Shown: piece by piece, positions 43,964 through 51,842 of the stretch | How positions within the stretch are numbered: position 1 is the stretch's first letter | How the letters are laid out: each line of letters starts with the position of its first letter | Source: a bacterium | GTDB lineage: Bacteria; Myxococcota_A; Polyangia; Nannocystales; Nannocystaceae | NCBI GenBank assembly: GCA_024742475.1 | Contig: JANSYI010000012.1 | Span: 1-64,000 of the forward strand | Direction of reading: 5' to 3' | Length of the DNA: 64,000 nt | The notes under the pieces: model-generated | Databases searched by the model: none | Told to the model about the DNA's origin: nothing | What the model saw: the letters and a program-made list of their open reading frames with translations, nothing else | Made by a program: the position numbers and the translations under genes

Positions 43964-46212
43964 CCGATGAACGAGCGGATGTAGTAGGCGACCTTGAGCG
44001 TGACGGCGTGAAACGGATCAGCGGTGACGGTGCTGCCGACCGGGAGGTTGTTGCGGTAGACGAGGAAGATGTCGCTGCCGGGTAGGAACCTCCATCGCAA
44101 GCGGCTCTGCAGACCCACCCGTTCGGACCCCGGTGAGAGGTCGAGCCGCAAGAGGGTGTCGAAGGCGAGGTTCCGCGTGATCGCGACGTCGACGTTGCCG
44201 TTGGCGAAGCCGAAGTCGAAGGTCTCGCCCTCGTCGCGAAAGCGGCCGACGATGTGGGTGTAGGCCGCGCCGAGCGTGAAGTGCTTGCCCAGGCGCAAGG
44301 TGGTGCTCGCGCTGGGTTGGTGGGCCGCCCCGCCGAACAGCTCGATGAACTCGTAGCTGAGGTTGCCGCCCACGGCGCGGCGGGAGGGGAGCCCAGCGTA
44401 GGTCTGGTTGCGAAACCCGGTGTAGTCCGCCGCTTCGATGCCGTGTCCGTAGAGGTCGAACTCGGCTTGAACCACGTCGAGGAAGTAGGCGAACGAGTTG
44501 CCCACGTTCGCGCCGTTGGCCCAGTCGAGCTGGGCGTACGCGGAGATGTCTTGGCCCAGGCGGGCGTCGTACTCGGGCGTGGTCTCGAGCGAGACGGTGG
44601 GGCCAACGTTGACCTCGCGAATCGAGGGGGCCTTGGGTCGAGGTGCGAAGATCAGGCTCGCCTGCTGACGGGTGGCGTTGGTGCGCCGGTAGAAGCCCAG
44701 GCGTGGGTCGAAGTCTTCGTCGCTCCACAGCCACGACACGCTCGGGCGCACATAGAGCCCGCGATACTCGACCGCGGCATACGCCGACGAGCCGATCTCT
44801 GCGGGCGGGACCGGGGGATCGGGGAGGGGCGGCTCTCCGGGGGGAGGGGCGTCGTCGTCGGCCTGCTCAGCCCAGGTGCCCGCCATGAACGCGTACGCCT
44901 GCAACCTGCCGTCGAGGCCGATCAGCTGCGCGTCCACGCCCCCGGCCGCGTCGTCATGGCCCGTCGAGCCGATGCGATGCCGGCCGAGGAGGAGCATCCC
45001 GACGTTGAGTGCCCGGGTCGCTTGCACACGGACGCGACCGACGGTGAAGCTCTCGGGGCTGCTCGGCTGCACGCCGCGATCGGGGTCCTCGCTCGCGCCG
45101 AGGGTCTGCACTTGAAGGACGCCGTACTGGAGCACACCCGAGCGCCCGTAGACCTTGGCGCCGCCGAGGATGGGCACGGGGCTCCCGCCCTGCAGGCCGA
45201 TGCGGCGGGTGAAGAACAGCTGGGCCTCGCTGCGCCGACCGAAGTTGAACACCTCGAGGCCGTTGATGAAGAACGGGCGCCGCTCGGGGAAGAACAGCGG
45301 GAACCGGTTGCGTGCGACCTGCACCGCGTCCGCCTCGACCTGCGCGAAGTCGGTGAGCAGCGTGCCTTCGGCGTAGGAGTTGGCGCCCAGCTGCACGCGC
45401 ATGTCGGCGCCCGTGGCCAGGTTGGGTCGACGCGTCGGGTCGGCGCTGAACGAGGGGGCGAAGTTCGTCTGGGCCAGTGCGTAGGGCGTGACCTCGACCG
45501 CGCGCCCGGCTCGAATGTTCTCCAGGCCCTCGAGCGTCCCGAACTGGCTGGCCGCCATCGCCGAGCGCGGCGGCACGAAGAGGCGCCAGTCGTAGGTCGA
45601 GTTGTCCGAGGGCACGTCGCGGGAGAAATCGAGGCCCATCGTGGTCACCTCGGCCCGCTTGATGCCGAGCACGGCGAAGGGGATCCGGTATTCGACCGAG
45701 TAGCCGTCCTCGCGACGCACGGTCTCAGCGCTCCACACCGAGTCCCACTCGGTGATGAAGTCTCGCCCGTCTTCGAGGCCCAGAATGTCGATCTGCGCCC
45801 CGTCGGCGTTGACCCCGAAGCTGTAGGCGCTGCGACGGTTGTGGGTGGGATCGATCTTCACGTAGACGGTGTCGTCGGAGAAGATCCCCGTGTTGTCTCG
45901 GCGCAGCGTCCGGACGGTCACGTCGCCGGGCTTCGACTCGCAGTCGATGAAGACGTAGAGGTACTGGTCGTCGTAGGCGACCTTGAACCAGGTGCGAAGC
46001 GGCGCGTCTTGGCCGAGGTTGGGCGTGCGCTCTCGAAAGCGGTCGTCGGTGGGGGCGAGGGCCCACGTCCGCTCATCGGCGCGCCCGTCGATGACGATCT
46101 CGTCGACGGCTCGGACCGCCGCGTAGCGCCGCGGCTCGGGCGTGACGGTTTCGGTCGGTGCGGCCGAGGCTGGCGCGAACGCCAGCGTGACGCTGGAGAG
46201 CGCGAGGAGCAT
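43960..46212 (-). CDS. Exported CBM9-like / DUF5916 outer-membrane protein
   Basis: 750 residues with a signal peptide (1-17). Residues about 30-220 resemble the carbohydrate-binding family 9 fold (VDEIVIDGRADERTWALAPTDDRF, WFKVAYDDQYLYVFIDCESKP), and the remaining 500 residues are barrel-like strands of the DUF5916 type (FPLFFPERRPFFINGLEVFNFG, LFFTRRIG), ending in AYYIRSFIG. In other bacteria such proteins are annotated as hydrolases or outer-membrane proteins; no enzyme residues can be named. It starts directly after the SRAP stop. Its stop shares CTAG with the exonuclease gene. Confidence 0.8.
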   Translation of the reverse strand: MLLALSSVTLAFAPASAAPTETVTPEPRRYAAVRAVDEIVIDGRADERTWALAPTDDRFRERTPNLGQDAPLRTWFKVAYDDQYLYVFIDCESKPGDVTVRTLRRDNTGIFSDDTVYVKIDPTHNRRSAYSFGVNADGAQIDILGLEDGRDFITEWDSVWSAETVRREDGYSVEYRIPFAVLGIKRAEVTTMGLDFSRDVPSDNSTYDWRLFVPPRSAMAASQFGTLEGLENIRAGRAVEVTPYALAQTNFAPSFSADPTRRPNLATGADMRVQLGANSYAEGTLLTDFAQVEADAVQVARNRFPLFFPERRPFFINGLEVFNFGRRSEAQLFFTRRIGLQGGSPVPILGGAKVYGRSGVLQYGVLQVQTLGASEDPDRGVQPSSPESFTVGRVRVQATRALNVGMLLLGRHRIGSTGHDDAAGGVDAQLIGLDGRLQAYAFMAGTWAEQADDDAPPPGEPPLPDPPVPPAEIGSSAYAAVEYRGLYVRPSVSWLWSDEDFDPRLGFYRRTNATRQQASLIFAPRPKAPSIREVNVGPTVSLETTPEYDARLGQDISAYAQLDWANGANVGNSFAYFLDVVQAEFDLYGHGIEAADYTGFRNQTYAGLPSRRAVGGNLSYEFIELFGGAAHQPSASTTLRLGKHFTLGAAYTHIVGRFRDEGETFDFGFANGNVDVAITRNLAFDTLLRLDLSPGSERVGLQSRLRWRFLPGSDIFLVYRNNLPVGSTVTADPFHAVTLKVAYYIRSFIG

Positions 46213-46932
46213 CTAGAACAACGACTGCTGCTCGGGGTCGGGGGGCGGGAGCTCGATCGGCTCGATGCACGTCGGGTCGTCGTTGCGGACGTCGCTGACG
46301 CGGCGCGAGACCGGCGTACTGACGAGCCAATGCTCGGCCACGGGCTCGAGCAGGTCGCCGAGCTCTTGCAGCGCCTCGGGAGCACGCCGGGTGGGTGCCC
46401 ACCTCAGCCAGCGGCCCATACCCGCGCGGTCGAGGATGACGGGCATGCGATCGTGCACCGGCTCGACGAGCGCGTTGGGGCGCGTGGTCAAGACCGTGAA
46501 GTTGCGCGTGAGCTCCCCGGACTGTGGATTCACGCGGTCTTGGTACAGCCCCGCGAAGACGAACGGGGCGCCATCGGGACGATGGAACCTGTGAGGTTGC
46601 CGGGCACGCCGAGGTCCGCTCCACTCGTAGAAGCCATCGGCGACCACGCCACAGCGGGAGGTCCACACCGCGTCGCGGAAGGTGGGCCGCTGCGCCATCG
46701 TCTCGCAGCGGGCGTTGATCATCGCGCCGTTTTGGCTCGGAAAGCCCCAGCTGCCAGCGCCGAGCTCGGGACGGTCGCGCTGGGGCTCCAGGCAGACGAT
46801 CCAGTGCGTGTCGGAGGGGGCGACGTTGAACCGTGGCTGATACGCGGTCATCAGCGCGGCGTTGAAATCCACGTCGAGCGCCCGCGCCACGGAGACGTAG
46901 TCCGCGGTCGTGAGCGTGAACCGGCCACACAT
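46213..46932 (-). CDS. SRAP-domain protein (YedK/HMCES type)
   Basis: 239 residues. SRAP proteins form a covalent cross-link to abasic sites in single-stranded DNA and so shield them. All key residues are present: Cys2 in MCGRF (exposed after Met removal), Asn73 in NARCET, Glu103 in GFYEW and His160 in HDRMPVIL. Its stop abuts the start of the CBM9/DUF5916 gene. Its promoter must lie in the 700-bp region upstream, but I cannot point to it. Confidence 0.95.
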   Translation of the reverse strand: MCGRFTLTTADYVSVARALDVDFNAALMTAYQPRFNVAPSDTHWIVCLEPQRDRPELGAGSWGFPSQNGAMINARCETMAQRPTFRDAVWTSRCGVVADGFYEWSGPRRARQPHRFHRPDGAPFVFAGLYQDRVNPQSGELTRNFTVLTTRPNALVEPVHDRMPVILDRAGMGRWLRWAPTRRAPEALQELGDLLEPVAEHWLVSTPVSRRVSDVRNDDPTCIEPIELPPPDPEQQSLF

Positions 46933-47635
46933 CAGCGGGCCCCCGGGCTGGCCACCTCAGAGTGGGCGGGATGTCCGCATGCGTGTGTCGCAACGTGTGG
47001 ACTGCCGACGACGGGTGGCCAACTCACCAAGCGATCGGTCGCCGCCGACGGCGTAGGGCCGGTGACGAAGAGATCTACGAGAAACCCGCCCCCGAGCACG
47101 GCAAAGCTCTACCGCACCCAGGTCGGGTTTGCTATATCCATCCGTGTTGAGTGCGGCCTAGCCGACCGGGACTTCCCCCCTTCCGCATCCAATCCCGGTC
47201 GGCTAGGCCCCCAACGTTTTCCCCTGAAGCCGGCGCCTCTCGGCGGCCCCCATCCTTGCCTTCCCCAAGTTGGGGACGAGGGCGCGGTGCCGGCCCGGGT
47301 TTTTGCCGCTTCGGTTCCGCCCGAGGACTGGAACCCGGAAGCGCGGTCTCTGGGGCCACCCCACAGGAGCGGCGAGATGCGCGCGGCAACGTTGAGAACG
47401 GCATCGTCCTGCGCCGTCATGTCTCAGACACCGGCTCGAGGCGTCCTTCCGGGTCGAAGCCGATCATTTTTTTTACCGACGCGACCCTGCCGAAGCTGCC
47501 GCGCGTCGCTGCGGAGCAGGGGGTGCCAAAACCTCCAACCCGGGCGGGGTCGCCATGCACCACGATTGGGGGCGAGAGCCATCGGTCAGGGCGTGGGGAG
47601 TCGCCGCCCGCCTGGGCCCGTGCGATCCTGAACGC
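46933..47635. other. 703-bp intergenic region without a supported gene
   Basis: Holds the promoter region of the SRAP gene, a perfect 17-bp inverted repeat (47155-47209), a small palindrome TCCCCAA-G-TTGGGGA near 47272 and an eight-base T run near 47467. Several open frames of 60-160 codons cross it, but none has a start signal or recognisable protein. Part of it (47210-47310) looks like a dispersed non-coding repeat; a genome search would tell. Confidence 0.5.
47155..47209. repeat. Perfect 17-bp inverted repeat
   Basis: GGCCTAGCCGACCGGGA (47155-47171) is exactly complementary to TCCCGGTCGGCTAGGCC (47193-47209), with a 21-base pyrimidine-rich loop. The arms include CTAG. There is no T tract directly after it, so it is not a standard terminator. 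Confidence 0.85.
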
Positions 47636-48283
47636 GTGAACGAGGTTGATGAACCCGCACCGCGGCGACCCGAAGAGCCCGTGCCGAGCGCGGTGTCGAT
47701 CGCGGGGCTGGTCCTCGTGGCTTCGGCCTCGATGCCGTGGACGCCCGATGGCCTGTCCTTCTTCGACCTTCTGCGCGGAGAGTTCGCGCGAGGCGTCCTC
47801 GAGGGGTTCTTGATGTTGGTCGGGTTCGGCTCGCCGTTTCTCTTCGGCATCGCGATCGCCCTCGCACCTCGCCTGCTCTCGCCACCGGTGGCGCGGCAGA
47901 TCGTGCGGGTGCCGATCGCCTTCATGCACAGCCAGCTGGTGCTGGTGATGATCGTGTTGACCATGGCGGGGGCCGGCGTCGCGACCTTGCCGATGCTGGG
48001 CTTTGCGCTGGTGTCGGGCGTGCTGCTGGCGATTCACACCGCGCGCACCCACGCCGAGGGCGGAGGGCCACGGGTGGGTTGGTACGCCCGGTGGGGCGGC
48101 ATGGTCGTCGCGGCGATCGGGGCCTGGATGGAGCTGCAGCGCGTCGGCGACCTGTCGTTCGGGTGGGGCCTGCACGTCGCGTTGGCCGCGGGCGTGGCGA
48201 TCGTGGCCCTGCTCGCCCGCACGCCCCTGGGAGATGCTGCGCCCGAGCAGGCGCTCGGCCAGCGTCCATCGACGTTGTTCTGA
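47636..48283 (+). CDS. Integral membrane protein of unknown function
   Basis: 215 residues from GTG 47636, with GATCCT six bases upstream (a variant of the short-spaced -10 box). After about 20 acidic N-terminal residues there are roughly six hydrophobic segments (VSIAGLVLVASASMPW, GFGSPFLFGIAIALAP, QLVLVMIVLTMAGAGVATL and others). No conserved motif or family is recognised. It ends 15 bp before the convergent cyanophycinase-like gene. Confidence 0.65.
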   Translation: MNEVDEPAPRRPEEPVPSAVSIAGLVLVASASMPWTPDGLSFFDLLRGEFARGVLEGFLMLVGFGSPFLFGIAIALAPRLLSPPVARQIVRVPIAFMHSQLVLVMIVLTMAGAGVATLPMLGFALVSGVLLAIHTARTHAEGGGPRVGWYARWGGMVVAAIGAWMELQRVGDLSFGWGLHVALAAGVAIVALLARTPLGDAAPEQALGQRPSTLF

Positions 48284-48298
48284 GGGCGAGGCCGGAAG

Positions 48299-49168
48299 CT
48301 ACGGAAAGGCGCCGCGGGAGCCGGCCGGCAGAGAGGTGCACCCCTTGCCGTGTTCGCAGCGGCGGACCACGGAGCTGCCGATGACCTCGTAGCGATCGCC
48401 GTGCACGATGAGGGCGGTGTCCTCGTCGATGCCGTAGCCGACCCGGTCGGGGTGGCGCTCGAGCATGGTGAGCAGCCTGGGCTCGCGCTCCTTGGCCAAG
48501 AAGTGCTGGTCGACGATGACCTCGGGGAGGACGCCGAAGCCGACGTCTTCGACCGGGTCTGGGTTGCCGCGCCGAATGATGACCTCGGAGAGGATGGCTG
48601 CACCCGCCGAATAGCCTCCGACGACGCCGCCGCGCAGGAGCACGCCGTGGAGCGCCTCTTGAACCTTGGTGCCGACGTACGCGTCGCGCAGCCGCCCCTG
48701 CGCGCCGCCGCCGAGCCACACGCAGTCGGCGTCGCGCAGCGGCCGGAGGAAGTCGGGTTCGTCGGCGCGCTGCGGGTCGAGGGTGTGCAGCACGTCGACT
48801 CGGCCGACACGCTTCAGCCACCGCTTCGGGAGCTTCTCGAGCGTGGCGGGGTTGTCGGCGCCTTCGGAGGCGGTGGGGATGAGGACGAGCTTGCCGTCGG
48901 CTCCGCACGTCTGGGCGAAGCGCCCGATGACGTCGGCGCGCAGCGGTCCGCCGCCGTGTGCGAGCACGGTGCCCTTCAGCGGGAGAGCGACGCGTGCGAC
49001 CTCGGGCGGGGGAGGGGGCTTGGGGACGTCGAACCGAGGCGGTGGCATGGGCGCAGGCTCGACCCGTTCGCGCGCGCCCTCGACCGGCGTGCGCTCGACG
49101 AGCGAAGGCTCGGGCGGGCTTCCGCAGCCGAGACCGACGCACAGCCAGAGCGTGAGCCGTCGATGCAT
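48299..49168 (-). CDS. Cyanophycinase-like lipoprotein (peptidase S51 fold)
   Basis: 289 residues from ATG 49168. Lipobox WLCVGLGC, then a Pro-rich linker (PAPMPPPRFDVPKPPPPPE). The catalytic domain resembles cyanophycinase/dipeptidase E: LAHGGGP, LVLIPTAS, DADCVWLGGGAQGRL, the nucleophile elbow GGYSAGAA and DQHFLAKEREPRL. Cyanophycinase hydrolyses cyanophycin; an extracytoplasmic lipoprotein form probably degrades external peptides or polymer. A TACGAT box lies 8 nt before the start. Confidence 0.85.
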   Translation of the reverse strand: MHRRLTLWLCVGLGCGSPPEPSLVERTPVEGARERVEPAPMPPPRFDVPKPPPPPEVARVALPLKGTVLAHGGGPLRADVIGRFAQTCGADGKLVLIPTASEGADNPATLEKLPKRWLKRVGRVDVLHTLDPQRADEPDFLRPLRDADCVWLGGGAQGRLRDAYVGTKVQEALHGVLLRGGVVGGYSAGAAILSEVIIRRGNPDPVEDVGFGVLPEVIVDQHFLAKEREPRLLTMLERHPDRVGYGIDEDTALIVHGDRYEVIGSSVVRRCEHGKGCTSLPAGSRGAFP

Positions 49169-49176
49169 GCGCACAG

Positions 49177-49182
49177 ATCGTA
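49177..49182 (-). promoter_or_regulatory. -10 box TACGAT, 8 nt before ATG 49168
   Basis: Minus-strand TANNNT hexamer with 8 nt to the start; it supports this ATG over a start 36 nt upstream, which would place the box inside the coding region. Confidence 0.45.
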
Positions 49183-49230
49183 CGACGCGGCGCAGTGAAC
49201 GCAAGGCTCACCGCACCGGGAGGCCCGGAC

Positions 49231-49788
49231 TCACTCCGAGGCGAGGTCGGCTTCGAGCGCTGCCCGCTGGGCCTCGTCGAGCTCGACCTCGACGCTGAGC
49301 GCCGGAAGGTCCGCACCCAAGGCCACGGGCGTGACGCCGCCGACGTCGAACTTGAGGTACTGGACCGAGCTGAGGCGGGTGTCGCCCACCTGGCGCGGGT
49401 CGAACGTCGGGCGCACGCGCGTGCCGTCGGGGAGCTTGGCGTAGAGGTGCGCGGGAAGGTCGAGCCAGGCGCTGAGCTTCTCGTCGCGTTCGGCTTCGTC
49501 GTCGATGCCGATGAGCAGGGTGCACCCGAGCTCGCCGGGACCGCCGAGCAGCTCGTTGTAGGTCTCGAGCTCGTGCTCGATGTCGGACTCCTTGACGATC
49601 CGCTCGACCCGCATCATCTCCTGGACTTGGTAGCGGACGGTGTCCTGGTTCTCGAAGAGGAAGACGAGGTACTCGCCGACACCGACGCGACGGGGAGCCT
49701 TGGCGGCGAGCGCCTCGGACCGCAGGCTGTCGCGCTTCTCGTTGTAGGTGACGTAGTCGAGCAGTTCGGTGCGTTGCACGGGCTTCAT
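49231..49788 (-). CDS. DUF3501 family protein
   Basis: 185 residues; its ATG overlaps the stop of the Fe-S protein gene (ATGA). The sequence KRDSLRSEALAAKAPRRVGVGEYLVFLFENQDTVRYQVQEM is typical of DUF3501, a family known mainly from its place beside rubrerythrin and heterodisulfide-reductase-like genes. It has no membrane segment. Role unknown; the operon suggests peroxide or redox defence. Last gene of the three-gene cluster. Confidence 0.88.
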   Translation of the reverse strand: MKPVQRTELLDYVTYNEKRDSLRSEALAAKAPRRVGVGEYLVFLFENQDTVRYQVQEMMRVERIVKESDIEHELETYNELLGGPGELGCTLLIGIDDEAERDEKLSAWLDLPAHLYAKLPDGTRVRPTFDPRQVGDTRLSSVQYLKFDVGGVTPVALGADLPALSVEVELDEAQRAALEADLASE

Positions 49789-51173
49789 GACGTGGACTCC
49801 TCGGTGTTCTTCTTTGCCGCTTCGTCGGCGGCGGGCAGGGCGGCCTTGGTGAAGGACTCGCCGCGGTAGGCCTTGGCCAGCAAGGACATGGGGTGCAGCG
49901 GGCGGACGCCCGCGTGTTGTTCGAACTGAATGGCGGCGAGCGGGCAGTCGGTGGCCCAGATTTCCGTATCGGCCTCCTGCATGCCCTCGAACGCCTTCTT
50001 GCCGACGCGCTGCGAGGGCTCGAAGCCTTCGACGCGCATGGCGTAGGTGCCGTCGTGGCCGCAGCACTCCATCACCGTGGCCGGTTTGACGCCGGGAAGC
50101 TTGCGCAGGAGGTCGCGACCCTTGAACCCCTTGCCCTGCGTACGCAGGTGACACGGGGCGTGGTAGGCGACCTTCGTCTGCGGACTGCTGGCGAAGTCGG
50201 TGTTGAACCGCTCCTCCTTGCGCAGGGACCACAGGTACTCGCTGGGGTCTTGCACGGCGTCGGCGATCTTCTGCGCCCGCGCCTTGTCGGCCTCTTCGAC
50301 CAGCTCGGGGTATTCGCGGCGCAGCATCATCGAGCAGGTGGGGTTGATGGCCAGCACCTTGGCGCCCGCGTCGACGTGGGGCTCGAGCGCGTCGAGGTTG
50401 GCCTTGGCCTTCTCGCGCAGGAGCTCGAGGTCGCCGCGTTCCCAGGCTGGCATGCCGCAGCAGTTCAGGCCCTTGACGCAGCGGATGTCGACGCTGTTGC
50501 GCTCCATCACCTCGACGGTGTCCTTGCCGATGTCGGGCTCGTTGTGCTCGACGTAGCAGGTCTGAAAGAGGACCGCCTCGCCGCCGACCTCGTCTTTGAT
50601 TTTGCCCTCGCGCTGGGCCCACGACTCGAAGGTCTGGCCCGCGAAGTCGGGCAGCTGCTTGTCGCGGTGAATGCCGATGACCTTCTCGAGGAACCAGCGG
50701 TGAAGGGCGACGCGGTTCATCACGTTGGCCATGCCCAAGCTGGCACGCGCGAGCTTGGCGGTGGTGTCGGGGTCACGCAGGGCGCGGTCTTGCAGCGAGG
50801 GGCCACGCTTCTTGTAGCGGATGGCCTGGTAGCGGTGGACGATCTTGGGAAAGTCGAGCTGGAACTCGTGCTCGTCGCGTGGGGTGTAGGGGCACTGGAC
50901 CTCGCACAGCTTGCACTGGAAGCACGAGTCCATGATGCCGTCGGTCTCCTCGCGGCTGAGCTTGCGAACGTCGCCGTCGTGCTTGTCGTCGATGAGCTTG
51001 AACAGGTCGGGGAACGAGTCGCAGTACTTGAAGCACATGCGGCAGCCGTGGCAGATCTCGAAGGCGCGCTCGAGCTCCTTGCCCAGCGCCGCCTCGTCCC
51101 AGTACTTGTCCTCGCTCGGGTCGTAGCTGAGGCCGTCGGTGGGCAGGTACGAGATGTTCTTTTCGTCAGCCAC
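49785..51173 (-). CDS. Fe-S oxidoreductase with two CCG domains (GlpC/HdrD-like)
   Basis: 462 residues from GTG 51173. Two [4Fe-4S] motifs lie near the N-terminus (CHGCRMCFKYC and CFQCKLCEVQCP), followed by two cysteine-rich CCG domains (CYVEHN...GLNCCGMP and PCHLRTQ...ECCGHDG) like those of heterodisulfide reductase HdrD/B and glycerol-3-phosphate dehydrogenase GlpC. It probably passes electrons to or from rubrerythrin. A TAGGCT box lies 9 nt upstream and overlaps the remnant of the palindromic element. Confidence 0.92.
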   Translation of the reverse strand: MADEKNISYLPTDGLSYDPSEDKYWDEAALGKELERAFEICHGCRMCFKYCDSFPDLFKLIDDKHDGDVRKLSREETDGIMDSCFQCKLCEVQCPYTPRDEHEFQLDFPKIVHRYQAIRYKKRGPSLQDRALRDPDTTAKLARASLGMANVMNRVALHRWFLEKVIGIHRDKQLPDFAGQTFESWAQREGKIKDEVGGEAVLFQTCYVEHNEPDIGKDTVEVMERNSVDIRCVKGLNCCGMPAWERGDLELLREKAKANLDALEPHVDAGAKVLAINPTCSMMLRREYPELVEEADKARAQKIADAVQDPSEYLWSLRKEERFNTDFASSPQTKVAYHAPCHLRTQGKGFKGRDLLRKLPGVKPATVMECCGHDGTYAMRVEGFEPSQRVGKKAFEGMQEADTEIWATDCPLAAIQFEQHAGVRPLHPMSLLAKAYRGESFTKAALPAADEAAKKNTEESTS

Positions 51174-51182
51174 GGCGGGCGG

Positions 51183-51188
51183 AGCCTA
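51183..51188 (-). promoter_or_regulatory. -10 box TAGGCT, 9 nt before GTG 51173
   Basis: Minus-strand TANNNT hexamer; its TA belongs to the CTAG at the edge of the element remnant. Confidence 0.35.
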
Positions 51189-51210
51189 GCAGGCTGTGGT
51201 GAAACGAAGA
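51187..51210. repeat. Half-copy of the palindromic CTAG element
   Basis: CTAGCAGGCTGTGGTGAAA matches the left ends of the elements at 31292 and 54881, but no matching right end is found before the CTAG that contains the rubrerythrin stop (51271-51274). Between them lies a separate inverted repeat, GGCGGCAG / CTGCCGCC (51212-51257), which may be the rubrerythrin terminator. Confidence 0.6.
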
Positions 51211-51270
51211 AGGCGGCAGGCCCGCCCCGCGAAGGGAGGAGCTGCCGCCGTCAGGCGCAGTCGCGAGCGA

Positions 51271-51690
51271 CTAGGCGATGTCGTCGAGAAGCTTCTGGAA
51301 GCGACCGGCGTGGGCCTTTTCGGCCTTGGCGAGGGTCTCGAACCAGTCGGCGATCTCGTCGAAGCCCTCTTCGCGAGCGGTCTTCGCCATGCCGGGGTAC
51401 ATGTCCGTGTACTCGTGGGTCTCGCCGGCGACGGCGGCCTTGAGGTTCTCGGCGGTGTCGCCCATGGGCAGGCCCGTGGCGGGGTCGCCGACCTTCTTGA
51501 TGTAGTCGAGGTGGCCGTGTGCGTGGCCGGTCTCGCCTTCGGCGGTCTCGCGGAAGTTGCCCGCGATTTCCGGGTAGCCTTCGACGTCGGCGACCTTGGC
51601 GAAGTAGAGGTAGCGGCGGTTGGCTTGGGATTCCCCAGCGAACGCAGCCTTGAGGTTATCGTGCGTCTTCGATCCTTTGAGATCAGCCAT
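51271..51690 (-). CDS. Rubrerythrin-type diiron protein without rubredoxin domain
   Basis: 139 residues. A four-helix ferritin-like diiron fold with the expected ligands: Glu20 (FAGESQANRRY), Glu53 and His56 (EGETGHAH), Glu90 (VAGETHEY) and Glu124 with His127 (KAEKAHAGRF). The C-terminal rubredoxin domain of classical rubrerythrin is missing, so electrons must come from elsewhere, plausibly the Fe-S protein downstream. The ATG has the strongest Shine-Dalgarno in the window (AAAAGGAG, 7 nt), suggesting high expression. Likely a peroxidase. Confidence 0.93.
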   Translation of the reverse strand: MADLKGSKTHDNLKAAFAGESQANRRYLYFAKVADVEGYPEIAGNFRETAEGETGHAHGHLDYIKKVGDPATGLPMGDTAENLKAAVAGETHEYTDMYPGMAKTAREEGFDEIADWFETLAKAEKAHAGRFQKLLDDIA

Positions 51691-51829
51691 GATGGGCTCC
51701 TTTTCGTGCGTCGAATGCGACCCGTTGCAGGCGCGGGTCGACTCGAGCGGCCCCGATCGTTAGCACGGACGGCGGCGCCGAACCAAGGGGGTGCGCGCGA
51801 AGGTGTGCCCGGGGGCGCCGAAACGGCGG

Positions 51830-51835
51830 TAGGCT
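51830..51835 (+). promoter_or_regulatory. -10 box TAGGCT, 7 nt before GTG 51843
   Basis: TANNNT with 7 nt to the GTG of the OB-fold exonuclease gene; decides this GTG as the start. Confidence 0.5.
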
Positions 51836-51842
51836 GCCGGGA

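Noticed and set aside
46962..47420. Small protein genes in the 700-bp gene-free region
   Set aside because: Several open frames exist on both strands, but none has a ribosome-binding site, -10 box or recognisable sequence, and they overlap the perfect inverted repeat.
44254..47631. A plus-strand open frame of more than 1100 codons
   Set aside because: It is antisense to the CBM9/DUF5916 and SRAP genes, has low-complexity Arg/Gly/Val-rich translation typical of GC-rich shadow frames, and shows no domain or start signal.
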